Below, piece after piece: positions 7,250 to 15,012 of a stretch of 26,326 nucleotides of DNA. Where the stretch lies: contig CAYOSS010000018.1 in NCBI GenBank assembly GCA_964406705.1, forward strand, positions 1-26,326, in the 5' to 3' direction. Source of the DNA: CAZRRV01 sp964406705 (lineage in GTDB: Bacteria > Bacillota > Clostridia > Oscillospirales > Acutalibacteraceae). A model generated the notes under the pieces. The model made no database searches and had not been told where the DNA came from. It saw only the letters and a list, made by a program, of their open reading frames with translations. Within the stretch, counting starts at the first letter, position 1. Every line of letters starts with the position of its first letter. The position numbers and the translations under genes were made by a program.

Positions 7250-8600
7250 GCGCCCCCATCTCCGGGGATTTCTTCTCGCTGCGCGAGGGTAGCTTGCTTT
7301 TTCCCCAGCTATGCTGGGCAGCGTGTCCGCTTTTCTTCTCGCGCCCGGATTAGCGCGGCGGTCCCCCGCCTTTGGCTCCGCCCGTCCCCGGAACTTCTTC
7401 TCGCTTCGCGAGGGTGGCTTTCTAATTCTTCCCAGCGCGGCTGGGGAACGATGTCCGCTTTTCTTCTCTGCGCCGACGGGCGCGGCTGAAAGAAGAAAAG
7501 CGGACAGAAAAGAAGTTCAGCGCGCCGGCTTACTTCTACGCCGAACGCTGAGAGGTTATGGGGTAGCCGCCACCTATGCGGCGGCTCTTGCGGTCGCTGA
7601 CGCGGGGATAACCCGGAGATCCCGCCGACGCCGGCTCCGGGATCCCGCCGGGGTCATTCAGGGCTTGCCGAGCCCGGTACAAAAAGCTCGCTGGTTAAGG
7701 CAGGCTCGCCGCTATCGATTAGAACTCAGCTCTTGTAGGGTAGCTTTTTGCTTGGTGGCTAGAGTGGGCTTGCAGATATGCAGGGAACCTTCCTACTCAG
7801 TATGGGGCGAGTCGCCGCGCTTCCGGCGGGCTGGGCGGAGCCGGAATTGCCGATAAGCGCCGGACTGCCCCGTAAACCGCTGCGCTTCCGGGGCGGGGTT
7901 GCCCGCCGCCGCCGGGCTTCCCTCGCGTCAGCGAACCTCCGGGCTCCCTCGGCAGGGGTTCCCTGCACACCCGCGAGCCTGCCTGAACCGGTAGGCAAAA
8001 GCTACCCGCAAGAACCGGGCCCCGAACGATAATGGTGAGCCGCCCCCGAACCGGCGAGCCCTTTGTACCGGGCTTGGCAAGCCCGGAATGAACACGGCGG
8101 GGTCCCGGACCCGGCGTTAGCAGAACCACTGCACCAACCTCGTAGGCACAAGATCCGCCGCACAGGTGGCGGCTACCCCCAAACCGCTCGGCGTTCGGCG
8201 TAGAGGTAAGCCGGCGCGCTGAACTTCTTTTCTGTCCGCTTTTCATAAGGGGCCCCCGCGGCGCCGTTAGGCGTCGTGGGGAGAGGAGGAGCAGTGGAAT
8301 GAGCGAGCTTTTCACGCTTTAGCGCGGAAACGAGCGATATGGAACTTGCGACGACGAGCCGGACCGTTCCGGCACAGAGAAGAAAAGCGGACATCGTTCC
8401 CCAGCAAAGCTGGGAAAAATTAGAAAGCTAACTTCGCGTTAGCGAGAAGAAGTTCCCGGGGGGCGGGCAAAGCCAAAAGCAGAGGGGACCGCCGCGCCCG
8501 TCGGCGAAGAGAAGAAAAGCGGACACGCTGCCCAGCCTCGCCGGGGAAAGTGAATATGCTATCCGCGAAACAGGGCGAGTTCGTCATAACTGGACGGAAC
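7250..8600. repeat. Giant palindromic repeat element, copy B (complete)
   Basis: This is the only copy seen whole. The core runs from 7495 to 8244. Its two ends are inverted copies: the first 40 bases differ at one position, and matching continues, more loosely, for about 300 bases per arm to a centre near 7870. Outside the core, the left flank (7264-7490) has two hairpin modules on the plus strand and the right flank (8365-8575) has two on the minus strand, so the flanks are mirror images too. The right flank carries about 115 extra bases (8245-8360) beginning CATAAGGGGCCCC, the sequence on which the window ends in copy C. No protein gene is supported on either strand. It fills the whole gap between the end of the pseudouridine synthase gene and the M23 promoter. 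Confidence 0.88.
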
Positions 8601-8616
8601 CAAAGCCCCCGCCCGA

Positions 8617-9999
8617 TCACTCGCCTAACTCCTCCACCCCGAACAGCTCTTTGGCGAACCAGACCTCGCGGACGTACACCGATTTCCCGGCCAAATAGTC
8701 CAGCGCCCCGGCGGGGGTGGTAAAGGAAAAGTCCACCCGGTAGCAGTAGAGCGCCTGGCGGGTATACCCCGGCACCCGATCGGGTCTCCCGCCGCCGGAG
8801 GACCGGGGTCCCTCTCCCGCCGGATATCCCCCGCCCGCCGGGACCCCGCCGCCCGACGCCGTCCCGCCCTTTGCCCGGGCCCTGCCATCCATCTCGGTCC
8901 TGTCCCTTATCGGGCGCCCCCCGTCCGGCTGGGTCTTACCTCTTGCCGGGTACCCCTCACTCGACGGGGGTTTGCCGCCCCGCGCCGCCGATCCGCCACT
9001 TTGTGTAAACCCGCCGCCCGGCGCTGTCCCGCCACTTTGCGGGGGTTTGCCGTCCGGCGCGGTCTCGCCCTTTGCCCGGGCCCTGCCGCTCATCTCGGCC
9101 CGTCCGCCCGGCGGATTCCATCCATCTTCCGAGGCCCTGTCTCCCGCCGGATACCCCCCGCTCCCTGGGATCCCGCCGCCCGGCGCCGCCGCTCCTCCGG
9201 GCCGGCGCCCGTATTTCCCGTCCCCGAGCAGGGGGCAGCCCGCCGCCGCGAACTGCGCCCTTATCTGGTGCGTCCTCCCGGTGAGCAGCCGCGCGCGTAT
9301 AAGGCAAAGCCCGTCCCTCTCCGCGAGCACCCGGTACTCGGTCGCGGCGGTGCGGGCGCCCTCCTCCGGGCGGCGGGTGACCGTCGCCAAGTTGCGCTCC
9401 GCGTCCTTCGCTATGTATCCCGTGAGAGTCCCCTCGCGGCGGGGCGGCGAGCCGCGCGTCACCAACAGATAATACTTATCCACCTCGCGCTCCCGGATCT
9501 TCCCGTCGAGCACCCTCAGCGCCTCGGCGTTCTTTGCGGCGAGCACAAGCCCTCCCGTCCCCCGGTCAAGCCTGTTCGCGAGGGCCGGGGCGAAATCCCC
9601 CCTCTCGGGGCGAAACTCGCCCTTCTCATACAGATAGCGCTGTATACGGGAGATCAGCGTGTCGCGGTACTCCCTCCCGTCCGGGTGGCAGAGCAGCCCC
9701 TGGGGTTTATCGGGGATTATGATATTTTCGTCCTCATAGGCGACCTCGAGGCTCCCTCCCGCGAAGAGGAAATCGTCATACTCCTCCCGCTCGCCCAAAA
9801 ACGCGTCCGGGAGATACACGTCCACCCTGTCGCCCTCCGAAAGGCGGGTCCCGCCCTCGGCGCGCCTGCCGTTTACCTTGATATTCTTCTCACGGATCCC
9901 CTTGTAGAGGGCGCCCGGGGGCAGATCGGGGGCGTGCCGGCGCAGATACGCGTCGAGCCGGCGGCCCGCGTCCGCCGCGCCTACGGTAAAGCTCTTCAA
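8617..9999 (-). CDS. RluA/RluD-family RNA pseudouridine synthase with a large repeat insert
   Basis: 460 residues against about 300 for the family. An S4 RNA-binding domain (about 1-60) is followed by the catalytic domain, with the active-site aspartate at D145 (NRLDRGTGGLVLAAK) and the family motifs RTHQIRAQF and PLLGDGKYG (242-264). These enzymes isomerise uridine to pseudouridine in rRNA (RluC/RluD) or other RNAs; the exact target is not predictable. Residues 265-412 are a Gly/Pro/Arg-rich insert placed before the final strand-helix block (YCYRVDFSFTTPAGALDYLAG). The start is TTG, supported by GGGGAG about 6 bases upstream, 13 bases after the stop of the nicotinate phosphoribosyltransferase gene, so the two are probably cotranscribed. 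An ATG start is absent nearby. Confidence 0.9.
   Translation of the reverse strand: MKSFTVGAADAGRRLDAYLRRHAPDLPPGALYKGIREKNIKVNGRRAEGGTRLSEGDRVDVYLPDAFLGEREEYDDFLFAGGSLEVAYEDENIIIPDKPQGLLCHPDGREYRDTLISRIQRYLYEKGEFRPERGDFAPALANRLDRGTGGLVLAAKNAEALRVLDGKIREREVDKYYLLVTRGSPPRREGTLTGYIAKDAERNLATVTRRPEEGARTAATEYRVLAERDGLCLIRARLLTGRTHQIRAQFAAAGCPLLGDGKYGRRPGGAAAPGGGIPGSGGYPAGDRASEDGWNPPGGRAEMSGRARAKGETAPDGKPPQSGGTAPGGGFTQSGGSAARGGKPPSSEGYPARGKTQPDGGRPIRDRTEMDGRARAKGGTASGGGVPAGGGYPAGEGPRSSGGGRPDRVPGYTRQALYCYRVDFSFTTPAGALDYLAGKSVYVREVWFAKELFGVEELGE
8764..9207 (-). repeat. In-frame low-complexity insert within the pseudouridine synthase gene
   Basis: The stretch codes for residues 265-412. It has no stop codon in frame and restores the normal C-terminal block. 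It contains a partly duplicated segment: AEMSGRARAKG at 301-311 and TEMDGRARAKG at 368-378, with repeats of SGG, PGGG, PPQSGG and YPAG. On the plus strand it reads as CCGCC(G/C)GGC-type repeats, like the repeats found between genes here. Confidence 0.85.
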
Positions 10000-10012
10000 C
10001 CGCCGCTCCCCG

Positions 10013-11452
10013 CTATTTCGCGTTCATACGCTCTAACATAGCGTGCTTCTCGTCCCAAAGGCGCTGAGATAGGTCGACGTAATAGCGGTGGGGCTTCTCG
10101 AAACGCAGCACCTCGTCCCACAGCGTGTCCATCTGGGCGAGGCAGTACCGTCTGACGTCGGCGGTGGCGGGCGGGGTGTAGACCTGTTTGCCCTCCTTAA
10201 ATATGCGTTTGCGAAGCGGCACGGCCTGGAAATTGGTGACGATCTTCTTTTTCCAGGTGTAGTCGGGGTCGAATATCAGGTAGGGGGCGGAGTCGTCTAT
10301 CTTCTCGTCGTCGAGGGTGATGACGTCCGCTATCGCCTTTCCGCTGTCCCTGTCGTACAGCCTCCAGAGGTTCTTAAAGCAGGGAGTGGTGATTTTCTCG
10401 GTGTTCTCGCTGATCTTGATGCGCGGCTCCACCACCCCGTTCTCCTCTACGGCGCAGAGCTTGTACACCCCGCCGAACACCGCCTCGCTCGCCGCCGTAA
10501 TCAGCCGCTCGCCCACTCCGAAGCTGTCCACCGAAGCCCCCTGAGCTAACATATCGCGGATCAAGTGCTCGTCCAGCGAGTTGGAGACGCATATCGCGCA
10601 GTCGGGGAAGCCCGCGTTGTCCAGCATCCGGCGTATCTTCTTGGTGAGGTAGGCTATGTCCCCGCTGTCAATGCGGACCCCTTTGGGCCTGTAACCCATC
10701 GGCAGCAGCACCTCGTTGAACACCTTTATCGCGTTGGGGATCCCGGACTTCAGAGTGTTGTATGTGTCGACTAAGAGCAGGCAGTTGCCGGGGTTGTTCT
10801 CGGCGTAGCATTTGAACGCGGCGTACTCGTCCCCGAAAGCCTGAACCCAGCTGTGCGCCATAGTCCCGGAAACGGGTATGCCGAACTTCTGCCCCGCCGA
10901 CACGCAGGAGGTCCCCACGCAGCCCGCTATATAGGCCGCTCTCGCGCCGTACACCGCCGCGTCGTAACCCTGGGCGCGCCGGGCGCCGAACTCCATCACA
11001 GCCCTGCCGTCGGCGGCCCGCACCACGCGGGAGGCTTTAGTGCATATAAGCGACTGGTGGTTGACGGTCATCAGCAGCATAGTCTCCACAAGCAGAGCGT
11101 CGGCTATAGGGCCCCTGACGGTGATAATCGGCTCGCCGGGGAATATCGGCGTCCCCTCCGGCACCGCCCAGACGTCGCAGCGGAAGCGGAAGTTCCTCAG
11201 ATACTCCAAAAACTCGTCGGAAAACAGGTGGAGCCCCGCGAAGTACTCCACGTCCCCGTCGGAGAAGGAAAAACCGTTAAGGTTCTCTATCAGCTGCTCC
11301 AGCCCCGCCATAATCGCGTAGCCGCCGTCGTCCGGCACCCGGCGGAAGAACATATCGAAGTAGGCTACGGCGTCCCGGTGGGGGGAGTTCAGTATCCCGT
11401 TCGCCATCGTCGCCTCGTACAGGTCCATTAACATCGCTATGTTGCGTTCCAT
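10013..11452 (-). CDS. pncB: Nicotinate phosphoribosyltransferase
   Basis: 479 residues. It makes nicotinate mononucleotide from nicotinate and PRPP with ATP hydrolysis, the entry step of the Preiss-Handler NAD salvage route, in the cytoplasm. Family hallmarks are visible: LMDLYEATMANG at the N terminus, EFGARRAQG (155-162), SGTMAHSWVQAF with the histidine that is phosphorylated in the family (H200), LVDTYNTLKSG (228-237), GVRIDSGDIAYL (258-269) and SNSLDEHLI. The length is normal. The ATG at 11452 is chosen because a strong ribosome site (GGAGGTG, 9 bases upstream) sits before it and the open frame further upstream only translates duplicated queH-end sequence. Downstream neighbour is the pseudouridine synthase gene, 13 bases away. 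Confidence 0.95.
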   Translation of the reverse strand: MERNIAMLMDLYEATMANGILNSPHRDAVAYFDMFFRRVPDDGGYAIMAGLEQLIENLNGFSFSDGDVEYFAGLHLFSDEFLEYLRNFRFRCDVWAVPEGTPIFPGEPIITVRGPIADALLVETMLLMTVNHQSLICTKASRVVRAADGRAVMEFGARRAQGYDAAVYGARAAYIAGCVGTSCVSAGQKFGIPVSGTMAHSWVQAFGDEYAAFKCYAENNPGNCLLLVDTYNTLKSGIPNAIKVFNEVLLPMGYRPKGVRIDSGDIAYLTKKIRRMLDNAGFPDCAICVSNSLDEHLIRDMLAQGASVDSFGVGERLITAASEAVFGGVYKLCAVEENGVVEPRIKISENTEKITTPCFKNLWRLYDRDSGKAIADVITLDDEKIDDSAPYLIFDPDYTWKKKIVTNFQAVPLRKRIFKEGKQVYTPPATADVRRYCLAQMDTLWDEVLRFEKPHRYYVDLSQRLWDEKHAMLERMNAK

Positions 11453-11494
11453 TTTGCAGAACACCTCCGAAAAATATTTTGCTATGACACCCCC

Positions 11495-11781
11495 GCCGGG
11501 CCCAGTCCCGCGGGGGGAAACGGCACCCTTCGTATAAAAACCGGTCCGGCTCAGTCTCTCAGCGAGAAACGGCACCCGCAGTATGCAGGCAACACCGCGC
11601 ACCGGCGCCGGAGCCGTCGGGCGGTCACCCCGCGATGTCGCCCAAAAGCCCCCGGGGGCAATCTCTCGGCTAAAAAGACACCCGCCGTATGCGCCGGGCC
11701 CAGTCCCGCGGCGGGAAACGGCACCCTTCGTATAAAAACCGGTCGGGCTCAGTCTCTCAGCGAGAAACGGCACCCGCAGTA
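11495..11781. repeat. 89-base direct repeat that copies the end of queH
   Basis: The stretches 11495-11583 and 11693-11781 are 89 bases each and differ at only two positions by eye. The second one contains the last ten codons and stop of queH (Y190-D199). The first is a free copy placed before the ribosome site of pncB. Between them, at about 11661-11692, is a weaker third version (CTCTCGGCTAAAAAGACACCC compared with CTCTCAGCGAGAAACGGCACCC, each 21-22 bases and split by mismatches). Confidence 0.9.
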
Positions 11782-12348
11782 ATTTTGCCGGTACAGCCCG
11801 TACCGCCGGGATAGCTCCACCGAGCGGGCGTAGCCGTCGCGCTTCTTAAAGTCGCAGGGCAGGAACGGCACCCCTACGCTCCGCGAGACCTCCCCGCCGA
11901 TTTCGTTTATCAGCCGAGCGTCCTTGTGCGGGCTGACGGTGAGCGTCGTGGTGAAGGCGTCGTACCGCCCCTCCGCGGCGTGGCGCGCGGTCTCCGTAAG
12001 CCGGAGCCTGAAGCACTCCCCGCACCTCCCGCCCCCCTCCGGGCAGGTCTCGTAACCCCGCGCGGCGCTCTCGAACACATCCGGGCAATATGACCCGCAG
12101 CTGACCGTCAGCCCGCCACGCGCCCGCTCCACCAAGCGATATACCTCGTCCCGCCGGCGGATGTACTCCTCCTCGGGGTAGATGTTGGGGTTGTAGAAGA
12201 AGAGGGTGAGCCGGGCCCGGTCGCGGAGGGTCTCTATGACGGATGACGCGCAGGGGGCGCAGCACACGTGCAGCAGCAGCCGGGGCGGGTCGGCGTAATG
12301 CGAGAGCCGCTCGTCCATTATGTCGCTGTAGTTCGCCTTGCCCGGCAT
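11749..12348 (-). CDS. queH: Epoxyqueuosine reductase QueH
   Basis: 199 residues, normal for QueH (DUF208). The enzyme reduces epoxyqueuosine to queuosine in tRNA, the last step of queuosine synthesis, and is unrelated to QueG. Visible family cysteines: C29, C30 and C33 (LLLHVCCAPCASS), C102, then C109-x2-C112 (RCGECFRLRL) and C191/C193 (YCGCRFS), which in the family hold an iron-sulfur cluster and a second metal site. The motif FFYNPNIYPEEEY also fits. The ATG at 12348 has a good ribosome site (GGGAGGAG, 9 bases upstream). A longer open frame upstream is repeat-derived. The gene is followed by pncB after about 300 bases of duplicated queH-end sequence. No other queuosine genes are in the window. 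Confidence 0.95.
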   Translation of the reverse strand: MPGKANYSDIMDERLSHYADPPRLLLHVCCAPCASSVIETLRDRARLTLFFYNPNIYPEEEYIRRRDEVYRLVERARGGLTVSCGSYCPDVFESAARGYETCPEGGGRCGECFRLRLTETARHAAEGRYDAFTTTLTVSPHKDARLINEIGGEVSRSVGVPFLPCDFKKRDGYARSVELSRRYGLYRQNYCGCRFSLRD

Positions 12349-13477
12349 AGGTGTCCGCTCCTCCCGCTGATAATTTCGGCTAACCGTCGTTAATCCGCAC
12401 TGTTTATCGGGCTGGTCCCCGCCGCTGCCCGGCGCTCTCCGCTGCTGCCCGGTGCTCTCCGCTGTTCGAGCTAATCCCAGGTGTTCCCTTCGGCGAGGTG
12501 GGGACGCACTTGCCCGGCACGGCGGGGCTGCCCTTGCCCCGGGCAGGGGGCTACCCCGCGTGTGGGCCGGCCTTTGCCCGACGCGGGGGGCTGCCCGGCG
12601 GGTCGGAGCCCGGATCATCGCTTCAGCGCGGGGGGACTGCTCTCGCCCCGGCGTGTGGGATTGCCCGGCGGGTCCGCACCGGCTTTGGTCCGGCACGCGG
12701 GATTGCACAGCACAAGAAGCCGCCCTGCCCGGCGCGGAGGATTGCCCCTGCCCCGGCACGGGGAAGGTTGCGTTTTGGGCTGCGGGGTTCCCCTCGCACG
12801 GACCGGCTTCCCGGGCGTGTGCGCGGGTCGCCCCGCGTGAACCGACTTGCCCCCGAGTGACGGGCTTTCCGGGTACTGGCGAGCTTCCCCGTGCAGTGGG
12901 CTTCCCTTGCCCCGCCGCCCTGCCGCGCCACTCCTTGCAGCGCCGTTCCTTGCCGCGCCGTTCCTTGCCACGCCGTGCTTTGCCGCGCCTCGCCGCCTTG
13001 CCGCACCCCGCGCCTCGCCCTCGCCGCTACCTCCCCGCCCGGCGGGGGAACTTGCCCGGCGGGTCGGAGCCCGGATCCTCGCTTCAGCGCGGGGGGACTG
13101 CTCTCGCCCCGGCGTGAGGGATTGCCCGGCGCGGGGAATTGCCCGGCAGGTCCGCACCGGCTTTGGTCCGGCACGCGGGATTGCACAGCACAAGGAGCCG
13201 CCCTGCCCGGCGCGGAAGATTGCCCCTGCCCCGGCACGGAAGAATGTTGCGTTTCGGGCTGCGGGGATTTTCCCCCGCACGGTCCGGCTTTCCGGGCGTG
13301 TGCGCGGGTCGCCCCGCGTGAACCGGCTTGCCCCCGAGTGGCGAACTTTTCGAGTACTGGCAAGCTTCCCCGTGCAGTGGGCTTCCCTTGCCACGCCGCC
13401 CTGCCGCGCCGTTCCTTGCCACGCCGTGCCTTGCCGCGCGTCGCCGCCTTGCCGCGCCCCGCGCCGCGCCCTCGCCG
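12349..13477. repeat. Spacer between znuB and queH: tandem duplication of about 450-460 bases
   Basis: About 12598-13055 and 13059-13495 are two long similar units; GGTCGGAGCCCGGATC occurs at 12601 and 13062 (period 461). Both contain the run of short CCTTGCCGCGCCGTTCC repeats of about 15-17 bases near their right ends (12935-13010 and 13395-13450), with different copy numbers. The left unit carries a copy of the znuB stop region (13018-13042, identical to 13468-13492 over 25 bases). A degenerate earlier part, 12420-12598, has short GCTGCCCGG(C/T)GCTCTCC repeats. Reading frames over 200 codons exist on both strands, but they are compositional and none looks like a protein family. Confidence 0.88.
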
Positions 13478-14323
13478 CTACCTCCCCGCCCGACGGCGGA
13501 GGGAGCCTATCAGGGCGAAAACACCTAACGCGGCCGCGTTAGCCAGCACCACGGCGGGACCCACGGGCAGCGACGCCGCGCAGGAGACCGCGTACCCCGC
13601 CAAGAAGCACCCCGCCGAGACCGCCACCGAGCACACCACGGTCCCCCGGAAGGTCCCGCAGACCCGCATCGCGGTGACCGCCGGGAACACCACAAGCGCG
13701 GAAATCAGCACCGCGCCTATCAGCTTCATCCCCACCACAACGGTGACCCCGGAGAGCGCGGCGAAGAGGAAGTTGTACCCGCCCGTGCGCAGCCCCGCAG
13801 CCGCGCAGAAGGGCTCGTCAAAGCAGATGGCGAACATCTTATTGTAGGAAAAGAGCAGGAAGCAGCCCACTCCCGCCGCGAGGATCACGCTGAACACGAG
13901 GTCGGCGGTCGTCACGGTTATCACGGAGGAGGAGCCGAACAGGCTCCCGCAGACATCCGCCGCGCTCCTTCCGCTGAAGTGGTATATCAGGTAGCCCAGC
14001 GCCACCGCGCCTGTGGAGAGGAGCGCCACCGCGCTGTCCCCCTTGATCTTCCCGTTCTCCCCGATTTTGAGCAGGAACACCGCCGCTAAGATAACTAACG
14101 GCACCGAGACGACGAGAGAGAAGTCCGCGAGACCTATCAGCGTCGCGAACGCCACGGCGCAAAACCCTATGTGCGAGAGCCCGTCCCCCAACATAGCGTA
14201 CCGCTTGACCACGAGCCGCACGCCGAGCACCGCCGCCGACATAGACACAAGCAGCCCCACCACGGCGGCCCTTAGCACCACCCGCCGCAGGTACGGGTCG
14301 GAGAATATTTCCGCGATGTTCAT
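13478..14323 (-). CDS. znuB: Zinc/manganese-type ABC transporter permease
   Basis: 281 residues of the ABC-3 permease family, with about eight strongly hydrophobic segments. It forms the membrane channel that moves a divalent metal delivered by the binding protein. Family-like stretches include KRYAMLGDGLSHIGFCAVAFATL near residue 37 onward (written here in two parts: KRYAMLGDGLSH and IGFCAVAFATL), GMKLIGAVLISALVVFPA and the short basic C terminus. Its ATG overlaps the stop of the ATPase gene by four bases (ATGA), showing tight coupling. Metal choice (Zn, Mn or Fe) cannot be fixed from the permease alone; the gene symbol follows the commonest family name. The stop codon and last four codons recur in the downstream repeat. 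Confidence 0.9.
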   Translation of the reverse strand: MNIAEIFSDPYLRRVVLRAAVVGLLVSMSAAVLGVRLVVKRYAMLGDGLSHIGFCAVAFATLIGLADFSLVVSVPLVILAAVFLLKIGENGKIKGDSAVALLSTGAVALGYLIYHFSGRSAADVCGSLFGSSSVITVTTADLVFSVILAAGVGCFLLFSYNKMFAICFDEPFCAAAGLRTGGYNFLFAALSGVTVVVGMKLIGAVLISALVVFPAVTAMRVCGTFRGTVVCSVAVSAGCFLAGYAVSCAASLPVGPAVVLANAAALGVFALIGSLRRRAGR

Positions 14324-15012
14324 ACGTTTACCCCGCTGAAGTTCTTAAAAAGCGCCGTTTTGCGGTAGTCTTCCGCGCTCCCCGAAAAGAGCGGCTCTGT
14401 CTTTATGTGGAGAACGCGCGTCGCGTAGCGGGAGACCCCCTCCACGTCGTGCGAGACCATCACCACGGCGATACCCCGCTTGCGGCGGGCCCTGTCCACC
14501 ACCCTGTAAAGCTCCGCCGAGGCCTTGGGGTCAAGCCCCGCCGCCGGCTCGTCCAACAGCAGAAGTTTCCCCGCCGCGAGAAGCGCCCTCACTAATAGGA
14601 CCCGCCGCCTCTGCCCCACGGAAAGCTCGGAAAAGGGGCGGGACTTCAGCGTCCAGACACCCAAAGAGCGGGCGGCCTCCTCGGTCCGCTTCTTTTGCTC
14701 CGCCGTGTAGAAGGGGCCGCTCTTTCCCGCGAAACCCGAGAGCATCACCTCGCCCACCGAGGCGGGGAAGTCGCTCCCGGCGGCGCCCGTCTGCGGCAGG
14801 TAGCCTATATCCCCCCGCCCCACGGAGACGTACTCTATGGTCCCGGCGGTGGGCTTCTCGAGACCCGCCAGCCCCTTTAGCAGGGTGCTTTTGCCCGCGC
14901 CGTTCTCGCCCACCACGAAGAGGCAGTCGCCGCTCTCCACGGTAAAAGAGACTTTCCGCACCACCTCTTCCCCCGCGTAAGAAAACGAGAGATTATCGCA
15001 CTTAAGCAGCAT
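14320..15012 (-). CDS. znuC: Zinc/manganese-type ABC transporter ATPase
   Basis: 230 residues, a single ABC ATPase domain that powers the metal importer. Walker A GENGAGKST (35-43), Q-loop Q74 (YLPQTG), Walker B LLLLDEP (about 149-155) and the switch histidine H188 (VSHD) are present. The signature motif is LSVGQ (130-134) in place of the usual LSGGQ. The start ATG overlaps the end of the binding-protein gene by 11 bases and the stop overlaps the permease start by 4 bases, so the three genes form one operon. Confidence 0.93.
   Translation of the reverse strand: MLLKCDNLSFSYAGEEVVRKVSFTVESGDCLFVVGENGAGKSTLLKGLAGLEKPTAGTIEYVSVGRGDIGYLPQTGAAGSDFPASVGEVMLSGFAGKSGPFYTAEQKKRTEEAARSLGVWTLKSRPFSELSVGQRRRVLLVRALLAAGKLLLLDEPAAGLDPKASAELYRVVDRARRKRGIAVVMVSHDVEGVSRYATRVLHIKTEPLFSGSAEDYRKTALFKNFSGVNV

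Noticed and set aside
11453..11773. A 107-residue N-terminal extension of PncB
   Set aside because: It translates duplicated queH-end sequence; the ATG at 11452 has a strong ribosome site.
12452..13847. Long frames on both strands over the znuB-queH spacer
   Set aside because: They follow the repeat composition, occur on both strands at once and one runs into znuB antisense.
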